Below, piece by piece: positions 11,132 to 20,564 of a DNA stretch of 64,000 bases. The DNA comes from Dyella terrae. GTDB lineage: Bacteria > Pseudomonadota > Gammaproteobacteria > Xanthomonadales > Rhodanobacteraceae. Positions within the stretch are counted from its first letter, which is position 1. The number at the start of each line of letters is the position of its first letter. A program made the translations under genes and the position numbers. Location of the stretch: contig NZ_SIZZ01000001.1 in assembly GCF_004322705.1 (NCBI RefSeq), positions 1,736,001 through 1,800,000 on the forward strand. Reading direction: 5' to 3'. The notes beneath the pieces were generated by a model. The model was not told the origin of the DNA and made no database searches. It saw only the letters and a list, made by a program, of their open reading frames with translations.

Positions 11132-12364
11132 ATGAAAACCTCGTTTCCGAAGCAAGACATCAAGGTTCTGCTGCTTGAAGGCGTCAGCAAGAGCGCCGTG
11201 GAGAGCTTCCGCCGGGCGGGGTACAGCCAGATCGAGTACCACGAGAAGTCCCTGCCCGAGGCCCAGCTCAAGGAGCGCATCGCCGAAGCCCATATCGTGG
11301 GCATCCGCTCCCGCTCGCACCTCACAGCCGATGTACTGGAGCACGCCCGCCGCCTGATCGCGGTCGGCTGCTTCTGCATCGGCACCAACCAGGTCGACCT
11401 GGAAGCGGCTCGCGTAGCGGGCATTCCGGTCTTCAATGCGCCCTACTCCAACACCCGCAGCGTCGCCGAACTGGTGATCGCCGAAGCCATCATGCTGCTG
11501 CGCGGGATCCCCCAGAAGAATGCCCTGTGCCATCGCGGCGGCTGGACCAAGTCGGCAGCCGGCAGTTTCGAAACCCGCGACAAGGTGCTGGGTATCGTCG
11601 GCTACGGCCATATCGGCACCCAGGTGGGCGTGCTCGCCGAAGCGCTGGGCATGCGCGTGATCTTCCACGACATCGAAACCAAGCTGTCGCTGGGCAATGC
11701 CCGTGCCGCCAGCAGCCTCGACGATCTGCTTGAGCGCGCTGACGTGGTGACGCTGCACGTGCCCGAAACACCCGCGACCAAGATGATGATCGGCGCCACC
11801 GAAATTGCGCAGATGCGCAAGGGCGCACTACTGATCAACGCCTCACGCGGCACCGTGGTGGATATCGAGGCGCTCGCCGATGCACTGCGTCGCGAGCATC
11901 TCGCCGGTGCGGCAGTGGACGTGTTCCCGGTCGAACCCAAGGGCAATGACGATGCCTTCGTCTCGCCGCTGATCGGCATGGACAACGTCATCCTCACGCC
12001 GCACATCGGCGGCAGTACGCTGGAGGCGCAGGACAACATTGGCATCGAGGTGGCCAGCAAGCTGGTTCGCTACAGCGACAACGGGTCGACGCTTTCGGCG
12101 GTCAATTTCCCGGAAGTGACGTTGCCCGAACACCCCAACAGCCGCCGCCTGCTGCACATCCACCGCAATGTCCCGGGCGTGCTTTCACGCATCAACGAGC
12201 TGTTCTCCTCGGGCAACATCAATATCGATGCGCAGTTCCTCCAGACCGATTCGCAGGTCGGCTACGTGGTGATCGACGTCTCCGCCGATGCGGCGCAGGC
12301 TGCCGAACTGAAGGACAAACTCGCCGCCATTCCGGGCACGCTCCGCAGCCGCGTCTTGTACTGA
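11132..12364 (+). CDS. serA: D-3-phosphoglycerate dehydrogenase
   Basis: First enzyme of L-serine synthesis: 3-phosphoglycerate + NAD+ to 3-phosphohydroxypyruvate. At 410 residues it is the short, E. coli-like form. The NAD-binding motif is GIVGYGHIGTQVG (about 152), the catalytic Arg is in INASRGTVVD (about 240), Glu in FPVEPKG (about 269) and His in LTPHIGGST (about 292). A C-terminal ACT domain (about 335-410, HRNVPGVLSRINELF) implies feedback inhibition by serine. E. coli SerA also reduces 2-oxoglutarate to D-2-hydroxyglutarate, which fits the divergent flavoprotein gene next to it. Confidence 0.96.
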   Translation: MKTSFPKQDIKVLLLEGVSKSAVESFRRAGYSQIEYHEKSLPEAQLKERIAEAHIVGIRSRSHLTADVLEHARRLIAVGCFCIGTNQVDLEAARVAGIPVFNAPYSNTRSVAELVIAEAIMLLRGIPQKNALCHRGGWTKSAAGSFETRDKVLGIVGYGHIGTQVGVLAEALGMRVIFHDIETKLSLGNARAASSLDDLLERADVVTLHVPETPATKMMIGATEIAQMRKGALLINASRGTVVDIEALADALRREHLAGAAVDVFPVEPKGNDDAFVSPLIGMDNVILTPHIGGSTLEAQDNIGIEVASKLVRYSDNGSTLSAVNFPEVTLPEHPNSRRLLHIHRNVPGVLSRINELFSSGNINIDAQFLQTDSQVGYVVIDVSADAAQAAELKDKLAAIPGTLRSRVLY

Positions 12365-12383
12365 CGCCCACCCGATGGCACAT

Positions 12384-12413
12384 GACAACGGCGCCGCAGG
12401 AGGCGCCGTTGTC
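12384..12413 (+). terminator. Terminator of serA
   Basis: A 12-bp perfect stem (GACAACGGCGCC with GGCGCCGTTGTC, six-base loop) starts 19 bases after the serA stop codon, followed by GTTTGG. The T-run is weak. Confidence 0.65.
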
Positions 12414-12736
12414 GTTTGGATCGAGCTAAACCACCTCCCCTAAGCTTCAGCAAAGCAGGCTGCAAGCTTCACGTCAGTCGCAATAACTTTCGTCCCGCCA
12501 GCACCTCAAGCCACCTATTACCCGGCCGATACCCGGATGGGGGAGTAGGCGTGCGTCAGCGGCTGGTGCGGATAGGACCGCTTCGAACAGCCTTCCGGTC
12601 GTCGCACGCCATCACAACGCGCATCACATCGATGGAGGCCTGCGGGGAGCAGCGCTATCGACGGGCTATCTCTCTTTTTCTGTTGACTGCTGACCGGCGA
12701 CAACGTCGGTCCCGCCCGATAACCGAGGAGAATCCC
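12414..12736 (+). promoter_or_regulatory. Upstream region of chemotaxis unit with sigma-28-type promoter at 12506-12532
   Basis: This 320-base gap has no credible gene. It contains TCAAG at 12506-12510, 14 bases, then GCCGATAC at 12525-12532. The sigma-28 (FliA) consensus is TAAAG, 14 bases, GCCGATAA, so only two positions differ and the spacing is exact. Transcription would start near 12540 and give a leader of about 200 bases before the receptor gene. fliA itself is in this window at 33864-34625. Confidence 0.6.
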
Positions 12737-14437
12737 ATGGGAAACGAAACACCGGAACTTCAGCTTGAAAAGCAGATGGAACTGCAGGCCATCACCGACG
12801 CCCTGAATCGCGTCCAGGCGGTGATCGAGTTCGACCTCAAAGGCAACATCCTTCACGCGAACGACAACTTCCTGAGCACCCTGGGCTACAAGCTCGACGA
12901 GATCCGCGGCAAGCATCACCGCATCTTCTGCGAACCGGCGTACGCCGCCAGCGCAACCTACAAGAAATTCTGGGACAAGCTCGCCGCCGGCAAGTATGAC
13001 CAGGGCGAGTACAAGCGACTCGCGCGCGACGGTCGCGAGGTCTGGATCAATGCCTCGTACAACCCGGTTTTCAACGAAGACGGCAAGCCATACAAGGTGA
13101 TCAAGTTCGCCACCGATATCACGGCCGCTCGCCAGCAAAGTGCCGAGTACCAGGGCAAGGTGAGTGCCATGGACAAAGCTCAGGCTGTCATCGAATTCGA
13201 TCTCGACGGCCACGTGCTGAACGCCAATGACAACTTCCTTGCCGCGATGGGCTACAGCATCGACGAAATCGAAGGCAAGCATCACCGCATGTTCTGCGAG
13301 GACGTCTACACCGCCAGCGCCGACTACCGCGAGTTCTGGGCCAAGCTCAACCGCGGCGAATACGATGCAGGCCGCTACAAGCGCCAGGGCAAGGGCGGCA
13401 AGGTGATCTGGATCCAGGCCACCTATAACCCGATCTTCGACGGCAACGGCCGCCTTTACAAAGTAGTGAAATTTGCCACCGACGTCAGCGCGCAGGTTGC
13501 GTTGGAAGAAAGCGTCAAGCACCGCGCCGAAGCCGACCAGCGCAAGGTGGAAGCCCTGCTCGCCACCGTGCGCCGCGCAGCGGAAGGCGACCTGACGGGC
13601 GACATTGACGTATCCGGCAACGAGCCGATCGATCACCTCGCGGACGGCATTGCACAGATGATGAGCGACCTTCGCGGCGTCATCGGCAAAGTGGTCGAAT
13701 CGGCCGGCGCCTTTTCCGGCTCATCCCAGGACATTGCCGGCCGCGCCAACACGGTCGCCGGTGGCGCACAGTTGCTTGGCGCCACGGTCGAAGAAATGAA
13801 TGCTTCCATCGAGGAGCTCACCGCTTCCATCAACTCTATCGCCAACAACTCCCGCAGCGCGGATCAGCTGGCCAAGGACACGCAGCAGGAAGCCGAGCGC
13901 GGCGCCAAGGCCATCACCAAGTCGATCGAGTCGATGGAGCTGATCAACAAGTCATCCGAAGACATCAGCGAGATCATCAAGGTGATTGGTGAAATCGCGA
14001 GCCAGACCAACCTGCTCGCCTTCAATGCCGCCATCGAAGCGGCACGCGCCGGCGAACATGGCCTGGGCTTTTCCGTGGTGGCCGACGAGGTGCGCAAACT
14101 GGCGGAGCGCTCCTCCCAGGCGACCAAGGAGATTTCCAAACTCATCAATGAATCGGTCAAGCGCGTCGCACAGGGCAGTGACATCTCCAAGCAGGCGGGC
14201 GAAGCCTTCGAGAAGATCGTCGCCGGGGTCAGCCGCACCACGCAGGCGATCTCCGAGATTTCACTGGGCGCGGACGAGCAACTGGTGGCAGCGCGCGAAG
14301 TGAGCACGGCAATCCAGCAGGTGGCGGAAGAGACCGAAAAATCCGCCGGCGCCTGCGACACCATCGCCCGCTCGACTACCACGCTGATGCAGGGCGCGGC
14401 CGAACTGAACCAGACCGTTTCACGTTTCATCGTCTGA
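12737..14437 (+). CDS. Soluble methyl-accepting chemotaxis protein with two PAS domains
   Basis: Cytoplasmic chemoreceptor of 566 residues from the ATG at 12737 (GAGGAG just upstream); no signal peptide or membrane segment. Two PAS domains in tandem (about 18-120 and 140-240) are close to each other in sequence: [17 protein letters not shown] and [17 protein letters not shown], each with GKHHR[IM]FCE. The signalling domain has the conserved tip [20 protein letters not shown] (about 420-440). The protein ends in SRFIV and lacks the C-terminal pentapeptide tether for CheR. The architecture is that of Pseudomonas BdlA (biofilm dispersion) or Aer-like energy sensors; PAS may hold haem or flavin, which I cannot tell. 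Confidence 0.92.
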   Translation: MGNETPELQLEKQMELQAITDALNRVQAVIEFDLKGNILHANDNFLSTLGYKLDEIRGKHHRIFCEPAYAASATYKKFWDKLAAGKYDQGEYKRLARDGREVWINASYNPVFNEDGKPYKVIKFATDITAARQQSAEYQGKVSAMDKAQAVIEFDLDGHVLNANDNFLAAMGYSIDEIEGKHHRMFCEDVYTASADYREFWAKLNRGEYDAGRYKRQGKGGKVIWIQATYNPIFDGNGRLYKVVKFATDVSAQVALEESVKHRAEADQRKVEALLATVRRAAEGDLTGDIDVSGNEPIDHLADGIAQMMSDLRGVIGKVVESAGAFSGSSQDIAGRANTVAGGAQLLGATVEEMNASIEELTASINSIANNSRSADQLAKDTQQEAERGAKAITKSIESMELINKSSEDISEIIKVIGEIASQTNLLAFNAAIEAARAGEHGLGFSVVADEVRKLAERSSQATKEISKLINESVKRVAQGSDISKQAGEAFEKIVAGVSRTTQAISEISLGADEQLVAAREVSTAIQQVAEETEKSAGACDTIARSTTTLMQGAAELNQTVSRFIV

Positions 14438-14447
14438 CGGAGGCCTC

Positions 14448-15287
14448 ATGGACATCGACTGCGAGGTCGACCGGAGCACGCAACACGCGCTGTTGCAGCG
14501 CGTGTACCGGCACACTGGCATCGCCATGCCCGAGCGCAAGTGGACGCTGCTGCAGGGTCGCCTGCGGCGGCGCCTGCAGGCCCTTTCGCTGGAAAGCTAC
14601 CAGGACTACCTGGGCGTACTGGAAAACCGCCCCGACGAGCTAAGCCATTTCATCAACCTGGTCACCACCAACGAAACCTCGTTCTTCCGCACGCCCCGTA
14701 TCTGGGATTACCTGTGGCAGGTGTACCTGCCGCACTGGCATGCCGCGCATCCTGGCGGCACCTTGCAGATATGGTCGGCCGCCGCCTCGACGGGCGAGGA
14801 GGCCTATTCGCTGGCCATGTTGTGCGAGGAATATCGCGAGCGTCACCCCGGCTTTCGCTATCGCATCCTTGCCACCGATATCGCGACTGACGTGTTGCAG
14901 GTCGGCCAGCGCGGGCGCTATGGCGGTCGCAACGTGGAGGGACTGCGCAAATCGCGTCCGGCCATGCTCGAGAAGTACTTTTGCGCGACCGATGGCGAGG
15001 CGGAGGTCCTGCCTGCGCTGCGCAGCAACATCAGTTTTCGCGAGCATCACCTGCACAAGCGCATGGAGGGCGGTGTGCGCGTGGACCTCGCCCTGCTGCG
15101 CAACGTACTCATCTATTTCGATGAGGAAGGCCAGCAGGTTGTCCTGGAGAACGTCCGGCGCGCGATGGTCAACGATGGCGTGCTGATCATCGGGGAATCG
15201 GAGTCACTGGGACGGTTCAAGACCGGCTTCGAGTTCGAGCAACCCCTGATCTATCGCAACCGGACCGGTCATGCTCGAGGGCCGTGA
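14448..15287 (+). CDS. cheR: Chemotaxis protein methyltransferase CheR
   Basis: S-adenosylmethionine-dependent methyltransferase that modifies glutamates in chemoreceptors, 279 residues. The N-terminal helical domain ends in LVTTNETSFFR (about 68); the SAM-binding loop is IWSAAASTGEEAYSLAM (about 108), where the usual W-x-A-G-C-S has Ala for Gly-Cys; and LLRNVLIYFDEE (about 217) matches the family motif CRNVLIYF. It starts 10 bases after the receptor gene with GGAGG in between and overlaps cheD by 17 bases, so the genes are co-translated. Confidence 0.93.
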   Translation: MDIDCEVDRSTQHALLQRVYRHTGIAMPERKWTLLQGRLRRRLQALSLESYQDYLGVLENRPDELSHFINLVTTNETSFFRTPRIWDYLWQVYLPHWHAAHPGGTLQIWSAAASTGEEAYSLAMLCEEYRERHPGFRYRILATDIATDVLQVGQRGRYGGRNVEGLRKSRPAMLEKYFCATDGEAEVLPALRSNISFREHHLHKRMEGGVRVDLALLRNVLIYFDEEGQQVVLENVRRAMVNDGVLIIGESESLGRFKTGFEFEQPLIYRNRTGHARGP

Positions 15288-15747
15288 TATCCAGGTACGG
15301 ATGTGCGAGATCGGCATCGGCAGCCAGGGCGATGTCCTTCGCGCCATCCTGGGCTCGTGCGTGGGCATTGGCCTCCTTTGGCGTAACCGCGGGATTTGCG
15401 GGTTGGCGCATTGCCTGCTGCCGGAATCACCGGCGGAGAAGGCTTCCGTGGGTGCCAAATACGTCACCGATGCCCTGCCCTCGCTCACGGCCCTGATGGG
15501 CCTGGAACGAAGGCACTTCCGGCACGTGGAAGCCGTAGTGGCCGGCGGCGCGTGCATGGTCCAGCACAAGGTGATGCCGCGCCATGGGTTGATTGGCGAG
15601 CAGAACGTGCAGGCGGCGAAGCGCCTGCTGGCAGCATCCGGGATCCGCGTGGTGCATGAGGACGTCGGCGGCGAATGCGGCCGCCAGATCATCATCGACT
15701 GCGGCAGCTACAACTATGCGGTCCGCCAAGTGGCCCGCCCTGCCTGA
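15271..15747 (+). CDS. cheD: Chemoreceptor glutamine deamidase CheD
   Basis: Converts specific glutamines in chemoreceptors to methylatable glutamates and in some species binds CheC or CheY-P. At 158 residues it is typical. The catalytic Cys is in AILGSCVGIGLLWR (about 26-39), the His in GLAHCLLPES (about 46), and the structural motif GEQNVQAAKRLL (about 111) followed by DVGGECGRQIIIDCGS is characteristic. It overlaps the end of cheR in another frame. No CheC is encoded nearby. Confidence 0.92.
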   Translation: MLEGRDIQVRMCEIGIGSQGDVLRAILGSCVGIGLLWRNRGICGLAHCLLPESPAEKASVGAKYVTDALPSLTALMGLERRHFRHVEAVVAGGACMVQHKVMPRHGLIGEQNVQAAKRLLAASGIRVVHEDVGGECGRQIIIDCGSYNYAVRQVARPA

Positions 15748-15759
15748 TCGGATAACACC

Positions 15760-17247
15760 ATGGAACAGCACAACTCATCAACCGTATCCGACGCGACCGA
15801 ACTGTTCGGGTCGTTTCACCTGGCCGACACGGAACTGGCGCTTTCGGTTTCCTCGTTGCAGGAGGTAGTGAATTACCCCTCCAGCGTGACCCAGGTGCCG
15901 CTGGCCCCGGATTTCCTGCTTGGCCTGTTCAATCTGCGCGGTACGCTGGTACCGATCATTCATCTGGGCGAACTGCTGAAGCTTCCCGATGCTTCGGTGC
16001 GCGAGCAAGCCAAGATCGCGATCGTTGATATCGACCAGGCAAAAGTCGGCCTGCTCTTTGACGCTACGGGCGAAATCCTTCGCGTGCATGGCTCGCAGAA
16101 GATCGCCTTTGGCCACGAAGACACCGGGACACCCATGATCTCGGGTGCGCTGAAGCTCGACCAAGGCGACCGTATTCTCCAGATCCTCTCACCGGCTAGC
16201 CTCACCGGTTTAAGTCACTTGCCGCGGATTCAGGAGGGTGGTGGCAAGCACCAGCAGCGGATCGCCCAGAGCCTGCGTCGCCAGTGCGTGTCCTTTCGTG
16301 TGAGTGACGCGCGACTGGCACTGCCCATGGATGCCATCCACGAAATCATCCGTGTGCCTGAATTGCAGAGCACCGTGCTGTCCAGTGAGTTCTGCCTGGG
16401 TACGCTGAACCTTCGCGGCCATACGGTGCCCGTGGTGGATTTCGCCCGCTTCCTCGGCCTTCCGCCGCGCACCGTCGAAGGTGCACACGTGGAAGACGAG
16501 CGGCGGATCATCGTGATCAAGGAGCAGGACATCCACTTCGGGCTGCTCGCTGACGAAGTCGAAAGCATCGTCAGCTACCACCCGGAAGACGTGCTGCCCA
16601 TTCCGGCATTCACGCAGCAAGGGACGTCGTTCTTCAGCGGTTGCATCAGCGGGGGCGCACAGCGGGACATCATCCTTATTGCTCGCGAACGGCTGTTCAC
16701 CGACGGGACGATCCATGAGCTGATCCGCCATCATCGTGACTTGTACGTCACGTCCACGCCTGACGATGGTGGCCATCGCCGCAAGCATGCGCGTGAAACC
16801 TATGTCACGTTCCGGCTCGAGCATCTCATCGGCGTGCGCATTGAACAACTGCGGGAGGTGATCGATTTCTCGCCTGATATCGTGCGGCCACCGGGCGCTC
16901 CGGCGTACGTCTGCGGCATCCTCAACCTGAGGCAGGCGCTGGTGACGATCATCGACCTTCGCGCGCTTTACGGTATCGCGCCCCATGTCGATCTGGCGGA
17001 CACCAAGGTGCTGATCATCGAGGAGAACGGCGAGAAGTACGGCCTGGTGGTGGATGCCATCGAGAACATCGTGACCATCGATGCGGCCGACAAGTTGCCC
17101 GTGCCCCGGGTGCTGCTCGGTCACACACGCAACACGTTGCAGCATGACATGAAGGACGTGGTCGACATGGGCGACCACCGAACGCTGATGCTACTTGACC
17201 TGGCGCCGCTCAAGGCGCGACTGGCTGGCGATGCGACAACACATTGA
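15760..17247 (+). CDS. Protein with three tandem CheW domains
   Basis: Scaffold/adaptor protein of 495 residues made of three CheW-like domains (about 14-150, 180-320, 335-485) and nothing else. Each domain has the characteristic motif: GLFNLRGTLVPIIHLG, GTLNLRGHTVPVVDFA and GILNLRQALVTIIDLR. CheW normally couples receptors to CheA; a triple version could crosslink several receptors or kinases in one array. It starts 12 bases after cheD and closes the operon. No CheA, CheB or CheY is in the window. Confidence 0.9.
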   Translation: MEQHNSSTVSDATELFGSFHLADTELALSVSSLQEVVNYPSSVTQVPLAPDFLLGLFNLRGTLVPIIHLGELLKLPDASVREQAKIAIVDIDQAKVGLLFDATGEILRVHGSQKIAFGHEDTGTPMISGALKLDQGDRILQILSPASLTGLSHLPRIQEGGGKHQQRIAQSLRRQCVSFRVSDARLALPMDAIHEIIRVPELQSTVLSSEFCLGTLNLRGHTVPVVDFARFLGLPPRTVEGAHVEDERRIIVIKEQDIHFGLLADEVESIVSYHPEDVLPIPAFTQQGTSFFSGCISGGAQRDIILIARERLFTDGTIHELIRHHRDLYVTSTPDDGGHRRKHARETYVTFRLEHLIGVRIEQLREVIDFSPDIVRPPGAPAYVCGILNLRQALVTIIDLRALYGIAPHVDLADTKVLIIEENGEKYGLVVDAIENIVTIDAADKLPVPRVLLGHTRNTLQHDMKDVVDMGDHRTLMLLDLAPLKARLAGDATTH

Positions 17248-17368
17248 TCGGGCGAGCGATGGCGGCGGGCGGCGTGATGCCGCTTCGCCTTCGCCTCCGA
17301 CAAGCACACGCGCCCTTCACCCGGCGCTGGCGTAACGTGGGTTCCACCCCACGTGCCAAAGCCACCCC

Positions 17369-18373
17369 ATGAATACCGTCGCCATCCCGGAACGGATGAC
17401 CGAGATCGTCATTTCGACGCCCGGTGGACCGGATGTCCTTCATCCGCGCGTCGTTGATGTACCGCACCCGCGTCGCGGCGAAGTGCTTGTCCGCGTCGAA
17501 GCCGCTGGGGTGAACCGGCCCGATGTGATCCAGCGCATGGGGCGCTACCCCATGCCTCCCGGCGCACACCCCACCCCCGGTTTGGAAGTGGCTGGCGAAG
17601 TGGTGGGTTTTGGTGACGACACCAACGGTTTCGCCCTGGGTGAAAAAGTGTGCGGGCTCACGAATGGTGGCGGCTATGCCGAATACTGCGTGCTTCCCGT
17701 TGGCCAGACCTTGCCCCGCCCGCCTGGCGTCGACGCCATCCATGCCGCAGCCATTCCCGAAACGTTCTTCACGGTGTGGGCGAACTTGTTTCGCATCGGC
17801 CGCGCGTCGAAAGGACAGCGCGTTCTGGTCCATGGCGGCACCAGCGGGATTGGAACCACGGCCCTGATGTTGTGCCGTGAGTTCGGCATCCAGGCCTTCG
17901 CCACGGCCGGCAGCGAGCGCAAGTGCGCGGCGATCCGGAAGCTGGGTGCCGAGGCGATCAACTATCACGAACAGAACTTCGCGCTGGCCATACAGGAGAA
18001 GACAGAGGGCCACGGCGTCGACGTCATTCTCGACATCATTGGCGGCTCGTACTTCGAACGAAACGTGGCGGCACTGGCGCGCGATGGGCGCCTGGTGGTG
18101 ATTGGATTCCTTGGTGGAACGGTCGTCGAGCAGGTCGACCTGCAGGCGCTCGTCCTCAAGCGCGCCTGTGTCACGGGCTCGACGATGCGGGCACGCTCGA
18201 CAGCCGAGAAGGCTGAAATCGCCGCGGACCTGCGCCTTCATGTCTGGCCTGTGTTCGCAGCAGGCCGCTGCCTGCCGATCGTCGACCAGGTGTTTCCTCT
18301 GAGTCGTGCCGCCGATGCGCATCGCGCCATGGAAGCAGGCGAGCACATCGGCAAGATCGTCCTGAAGGTTTAG
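17369..18373 (+). CDS. NAD(P)H quinone oxidoreductase, PIG3/QOR family
   Basis: Zinc-free medium-chain dehydrogenase of 334 residues that reduces quinones with NADPH. It shows the QOR signature AAGVNRPDVIQRMGRYPMPPG (about 49), the cofactor motif VHGGTSGIGTTA (about 152) in place of AXXGXXG, and the MDR C-terminal LSRAADAHRAMEAGEHIGKI. The cysteine zinc ligands of alcohol dehydrogenases are missing. It precedes the first UBP zinc-finger gene by 29 bases and may be co-transcribed with it. Confidence 0.88.
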   Translation: MNTVAIPERMTEIVISTPGGPDVLHPRVVDVPHPRRGEVLVRVEAAGVNRPDVIQRMGRYPMPPGAHPTPGLEVAGEVVGFGDDTNGFALGEKVCGLTNGGGYAEYCVLPVGQTLPRPPGVDAIHAAAIPETFFTVWANLFRIGRASKGQRVLVHGGTSGIGTTALMLCREFGIQAFATAGSERKCAAIRKLGAEAINYHEQNFALAIQEKTEGHGVDVILDIIGGSYFERNVAALARDGRLVVIGFLGGTVVEQVDLQALVLKRACVTGSTMRARSTAEKAEIAADLRLHVWPVFAAGRCLPIVDQVFPLSRAADAHRAMEAGEHIGKIVLKV

Positions 18374-18402
18374 CCGTCCAAACGTCAAACAAGGCTTCCG
18401 CC

Positions 18403-18711
18403 ATGACCGCCAACTGCTCCCACCTCACCGGCATCCAGGACGTCAAGCCCAGCGCCAGGGGTTGCGAGGAATGCCTCAAGTCGGGAAGTCCCTGGGTCCA
18501 CCTGCGCATTTGCCGCACCTGCGGCCACGTGGGCTGCTGCGACGACTCACCGAATCGTCATGCCACGAAGCATTTCCATGCGACCAGCCATCCGATCATC
18601 GAGGGTTATGACCCGCCGGAGGGATGGGGATGGTGTTACGTGGATGAGGTGATGTTCGATCTGCGGGATCGCATGACGCCGCAGTGGGGGCCGATTCCGC
18701 GGTTTGTTTGA
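18403..18711 (+). CDS. UBP-type zinc finger protein, copy 1
   Basis: Small cytosolic protein of 102 residues made only of a ubiquitin-hydrolase-type (ZnF-UBP) zinc finger. Likely metal ligands are Cys5 and His7 in NCSHL, Cys21/Cys24 in CEEC, Cys37/Cys40 in CRTC, and the Cys/His cluster GHVGCCDD and RHATKHFHATSH. In eukaryotes the fold binds the ubiquitin C-terminus; its bacterial role is unknown. From 18475 to 18709 the gene is base-for-base identical with copy 2 (20637-20871). Confidence 0.85.
   Translation: MTANCSHLTGIQDVKPSARGCEECLKSGSPWVHLRICRTCGHVGCCDDSPNRHATKHFHATSHPIIEGYDPPEGWGWCYVDEVMFDLRDRMTPQWGPIPRFV
18475..18709 (+). repeat. 235-bp perfect direct repeat, left copy
   Basis: Identical over 235 bases to 20637-20871. 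It covers the 3' three quarters of UBP zinc-finger copy 1. The offset is 2162 bases. Identity stops sharply at both ends: the 5' parts of the genes differ by scattered changes and the sequences after the stop codons are unrelated. Confidence 0.95.
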
Positions 18712-18949
18712 TTAGCCCCATTTCCCATGCGAGACCAACGTCGCCTGAAGCCGGAACATCACTACGCGCCGGACGGCCAATAGGTGTCTACGGAAGTCTG
18801 GCCGGTCCAGACCTGCCCCCGCTGACCCGGTCCCACCCTTACGCAAGACAATTGAAGGATGACTCGGATCGATGGTGAACACCGCTATCCGGCAATAGCT
18901 CCCCTCCTTAACCTTGATGGACACATAAGCCGCGTCAAGGACGCAACAC

Positions 18950-20530
18950 ATGCCAGGGAAAGCTCCCTTATCTCAATATCCTCACACCCCCAGGATTGCA
19001 GTAAATTTCGCACTTGCCGTAGCCTTAGTTACGTCACTGCAACTGCCTTCGAAAGCAAGTGCGACAAACCACATTCATGACCAGCGTGTGCCAATTGCGC
19101 TACTGCCGGACGCGCGCAAGGCCGACTTTGAAGCGCGGATTTCGCAAGACATCTCCTACCGCCTCAGCCTGCATCAACTAAGAAGCCCGCTGCCGCTACC
19201 GGCGTCTGCAATGGTTAGCCTGGATGCCGCGAGTGGACGCCTAGTCGTCGACCTTGGCACAGCAATGGGCCCATACTCACTCGAGCTGGAGCTCGAAGAT
19301 CTTCAAGGCGAATTCTTGACTTCTGCCGATCAGGTGACGAAGGGAGTTGCCCAAGTGACTGGCATTCTCCTCCTCTTTGGCGGTAAGGACGCCTATTTCT
19401 ACCATCCCGAAGCGTGGCGCGCCCCGCCACCATCGTTAACCCCACACTCTTCAATCAACACAAAATCATCACAGAAGATTGCAGTGACGGCCGGGCATGG
19501 CTACTACTACCACCACGGTTACAAGGACTGGCGGTTGCAGAGAGATTGGCACAATGGAATGGTCGAGGATCTAACGACTCCGAACTACGCCTTGATGGTC
19601 TCCGCGTGGCTGCAGATAAGAAGCGATGTCGGAGCCATCTACCCGCGCGGTATGTATATAGGTATTCACCAACCAAGTGGCAAACATTGGTACGAAATGG
19701 GTGCGCGCTACAACCTCGAACGAGCCTATCCAAACAATCCTGAGATATGGAACTCAAGGAAGGGATCTTCAGAGCACGATCGCGAGCAAAAGGAAGATGT
19801 TTATAGCAGACCTTTCTTCGCCAATCATATTGGCGCAGACGCCGCTATCAATCTACACACAAATGGCGATGGAGATCCCACTATCCGAGGCGCGAGAGCA
19901 TTTTACCAACTTAAGGACTCGACAAGTAAAACGCTAGGAGACCGCGTTCTTTGTTATATGCGCGAACAAGTGGACACCCTGGACAAGTACCGCGACTACT
20001 TGATAGACAAAAGTGCGCGGGACTCAAACTATGCCGAGAACAGGGAGTCGAAGATGCCCTCAGTCATCGTCGAGGTCGGCTTTCATTCCAATCCCGAAGA
20101 TGCAGCCGCCATGCAAGACAACGACTTTGTTGTAGCGGCAACAAGAGGCATTGCGAAGGGCTACCGAGCTTTCTCCAACGGCTGGGATTGTTCGAAGTTC
20201 GATATCGAATCCATTTCCGATGTCGTCGCCAATGAGACGGAAAGCGCTCCTGTCAGTATCGACATCACTGGTCATCCAGAAATACCTATCACGGTTGAGT
20301 TCGAACCCCTCGACTGCCCGGCGGGCTGGATAGATTGCGAAAGCACAATCCGCTACATCGTCGACCCGACAACTCCAATGGTTACGACTCTTTTCTGCGG
20401 GCGTATCCCGCAAACCGGAACGGCAATATGGAGAAGTCGTCTCAGGGACTTTGATGGGATCGTGACCGACTGGGCCACGCTTTCGCAAACTTGCATTAAC
20501 TCGGACGAGAAGGTTCCGGAAGATACGTAG
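18950..20530 (+). CDS. Secreted N-acetylmuramoyl-L-alanine amidase (Amidase_3), probably acquired
   Basis: Zinc amidase cleaving the bond between muramic acid and L-alanine in peptidoglycan; 526 residues, exported. The signal peptide hydrophobic core is VNFALAVALVTSLQL. The catalytic domain spans about 175-405: zinc His in AVTAGHGYYYH (about 179), probable zinc Glu in MVEDLTTPNYAL, His in INLHTNGDGDP (about 303) and catalytic Glu in VIVEVGFHSNPED (about 373). Residues 45-170 and the Cys-containing C-terminus (about 420-526) match nothing I know. Codon use is visibly richer in A/T at third positions than in all neighbours, and the gene lies between two copies of the UBP gene, so it was probably gained by transfer. 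A phage-like, predatory or immunity role is possible. Confidence 0.85.
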   Translation: MPGKAPLSQYPHTPRIAVNFALAVALVTSLQLPSKASATNHIHDQRVPIALLPDARKADFEARISQDISYRLSLHQLRSPLPLPASAMVSLDAASGRLVVDLGTAMGPYSLELELEDLQGEFLTSADQVTKGVAQVTGILLLFGGKDAYFYHPEAWRAPPPSLTPHSSINTKSSQKIAVTAGHGYYYHHGYKDWRLQRDWHNGMVEDLTTPNYALMVSAWLQIRSDVGAIYPRGMYIGIHQPSGKHWYEMGARYNLERAYPNNPEIWNSRKGSSEHDREQKEDVYSRPFFANHIGADAAINLHTNGDGDPTIRGARAFYQLKDSTSKTLGDRVLCYMREQVDTLDKYRDYLIDKSARDSNYAENRESKMPSVIVEVGFHSNPEDAAAMQDNDFVVAATRGIAKGYRAFSNGWDCSKFDIESISDVVANETESAPVSIDITGHPEIPITVEFEPLDCPAGWIDCESTIRYIVDPTTPMVTTLFCGRIPQTGTAIWRSRLRDFDGIVTDWATLSQTCINSDEKVPEDT

Positions 20531-20564
20531 GGAGACGTTGCACACGGCCATCGTGTCCGTCTCC

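Noticed and set aside
11027-11758. N-terminal extension of the FAD dehydrogenase to 700 residues
   Set aside because: The extra part lies antisense to serA, lacks motifs, and the ATG at 11026 has a good ribosome site.
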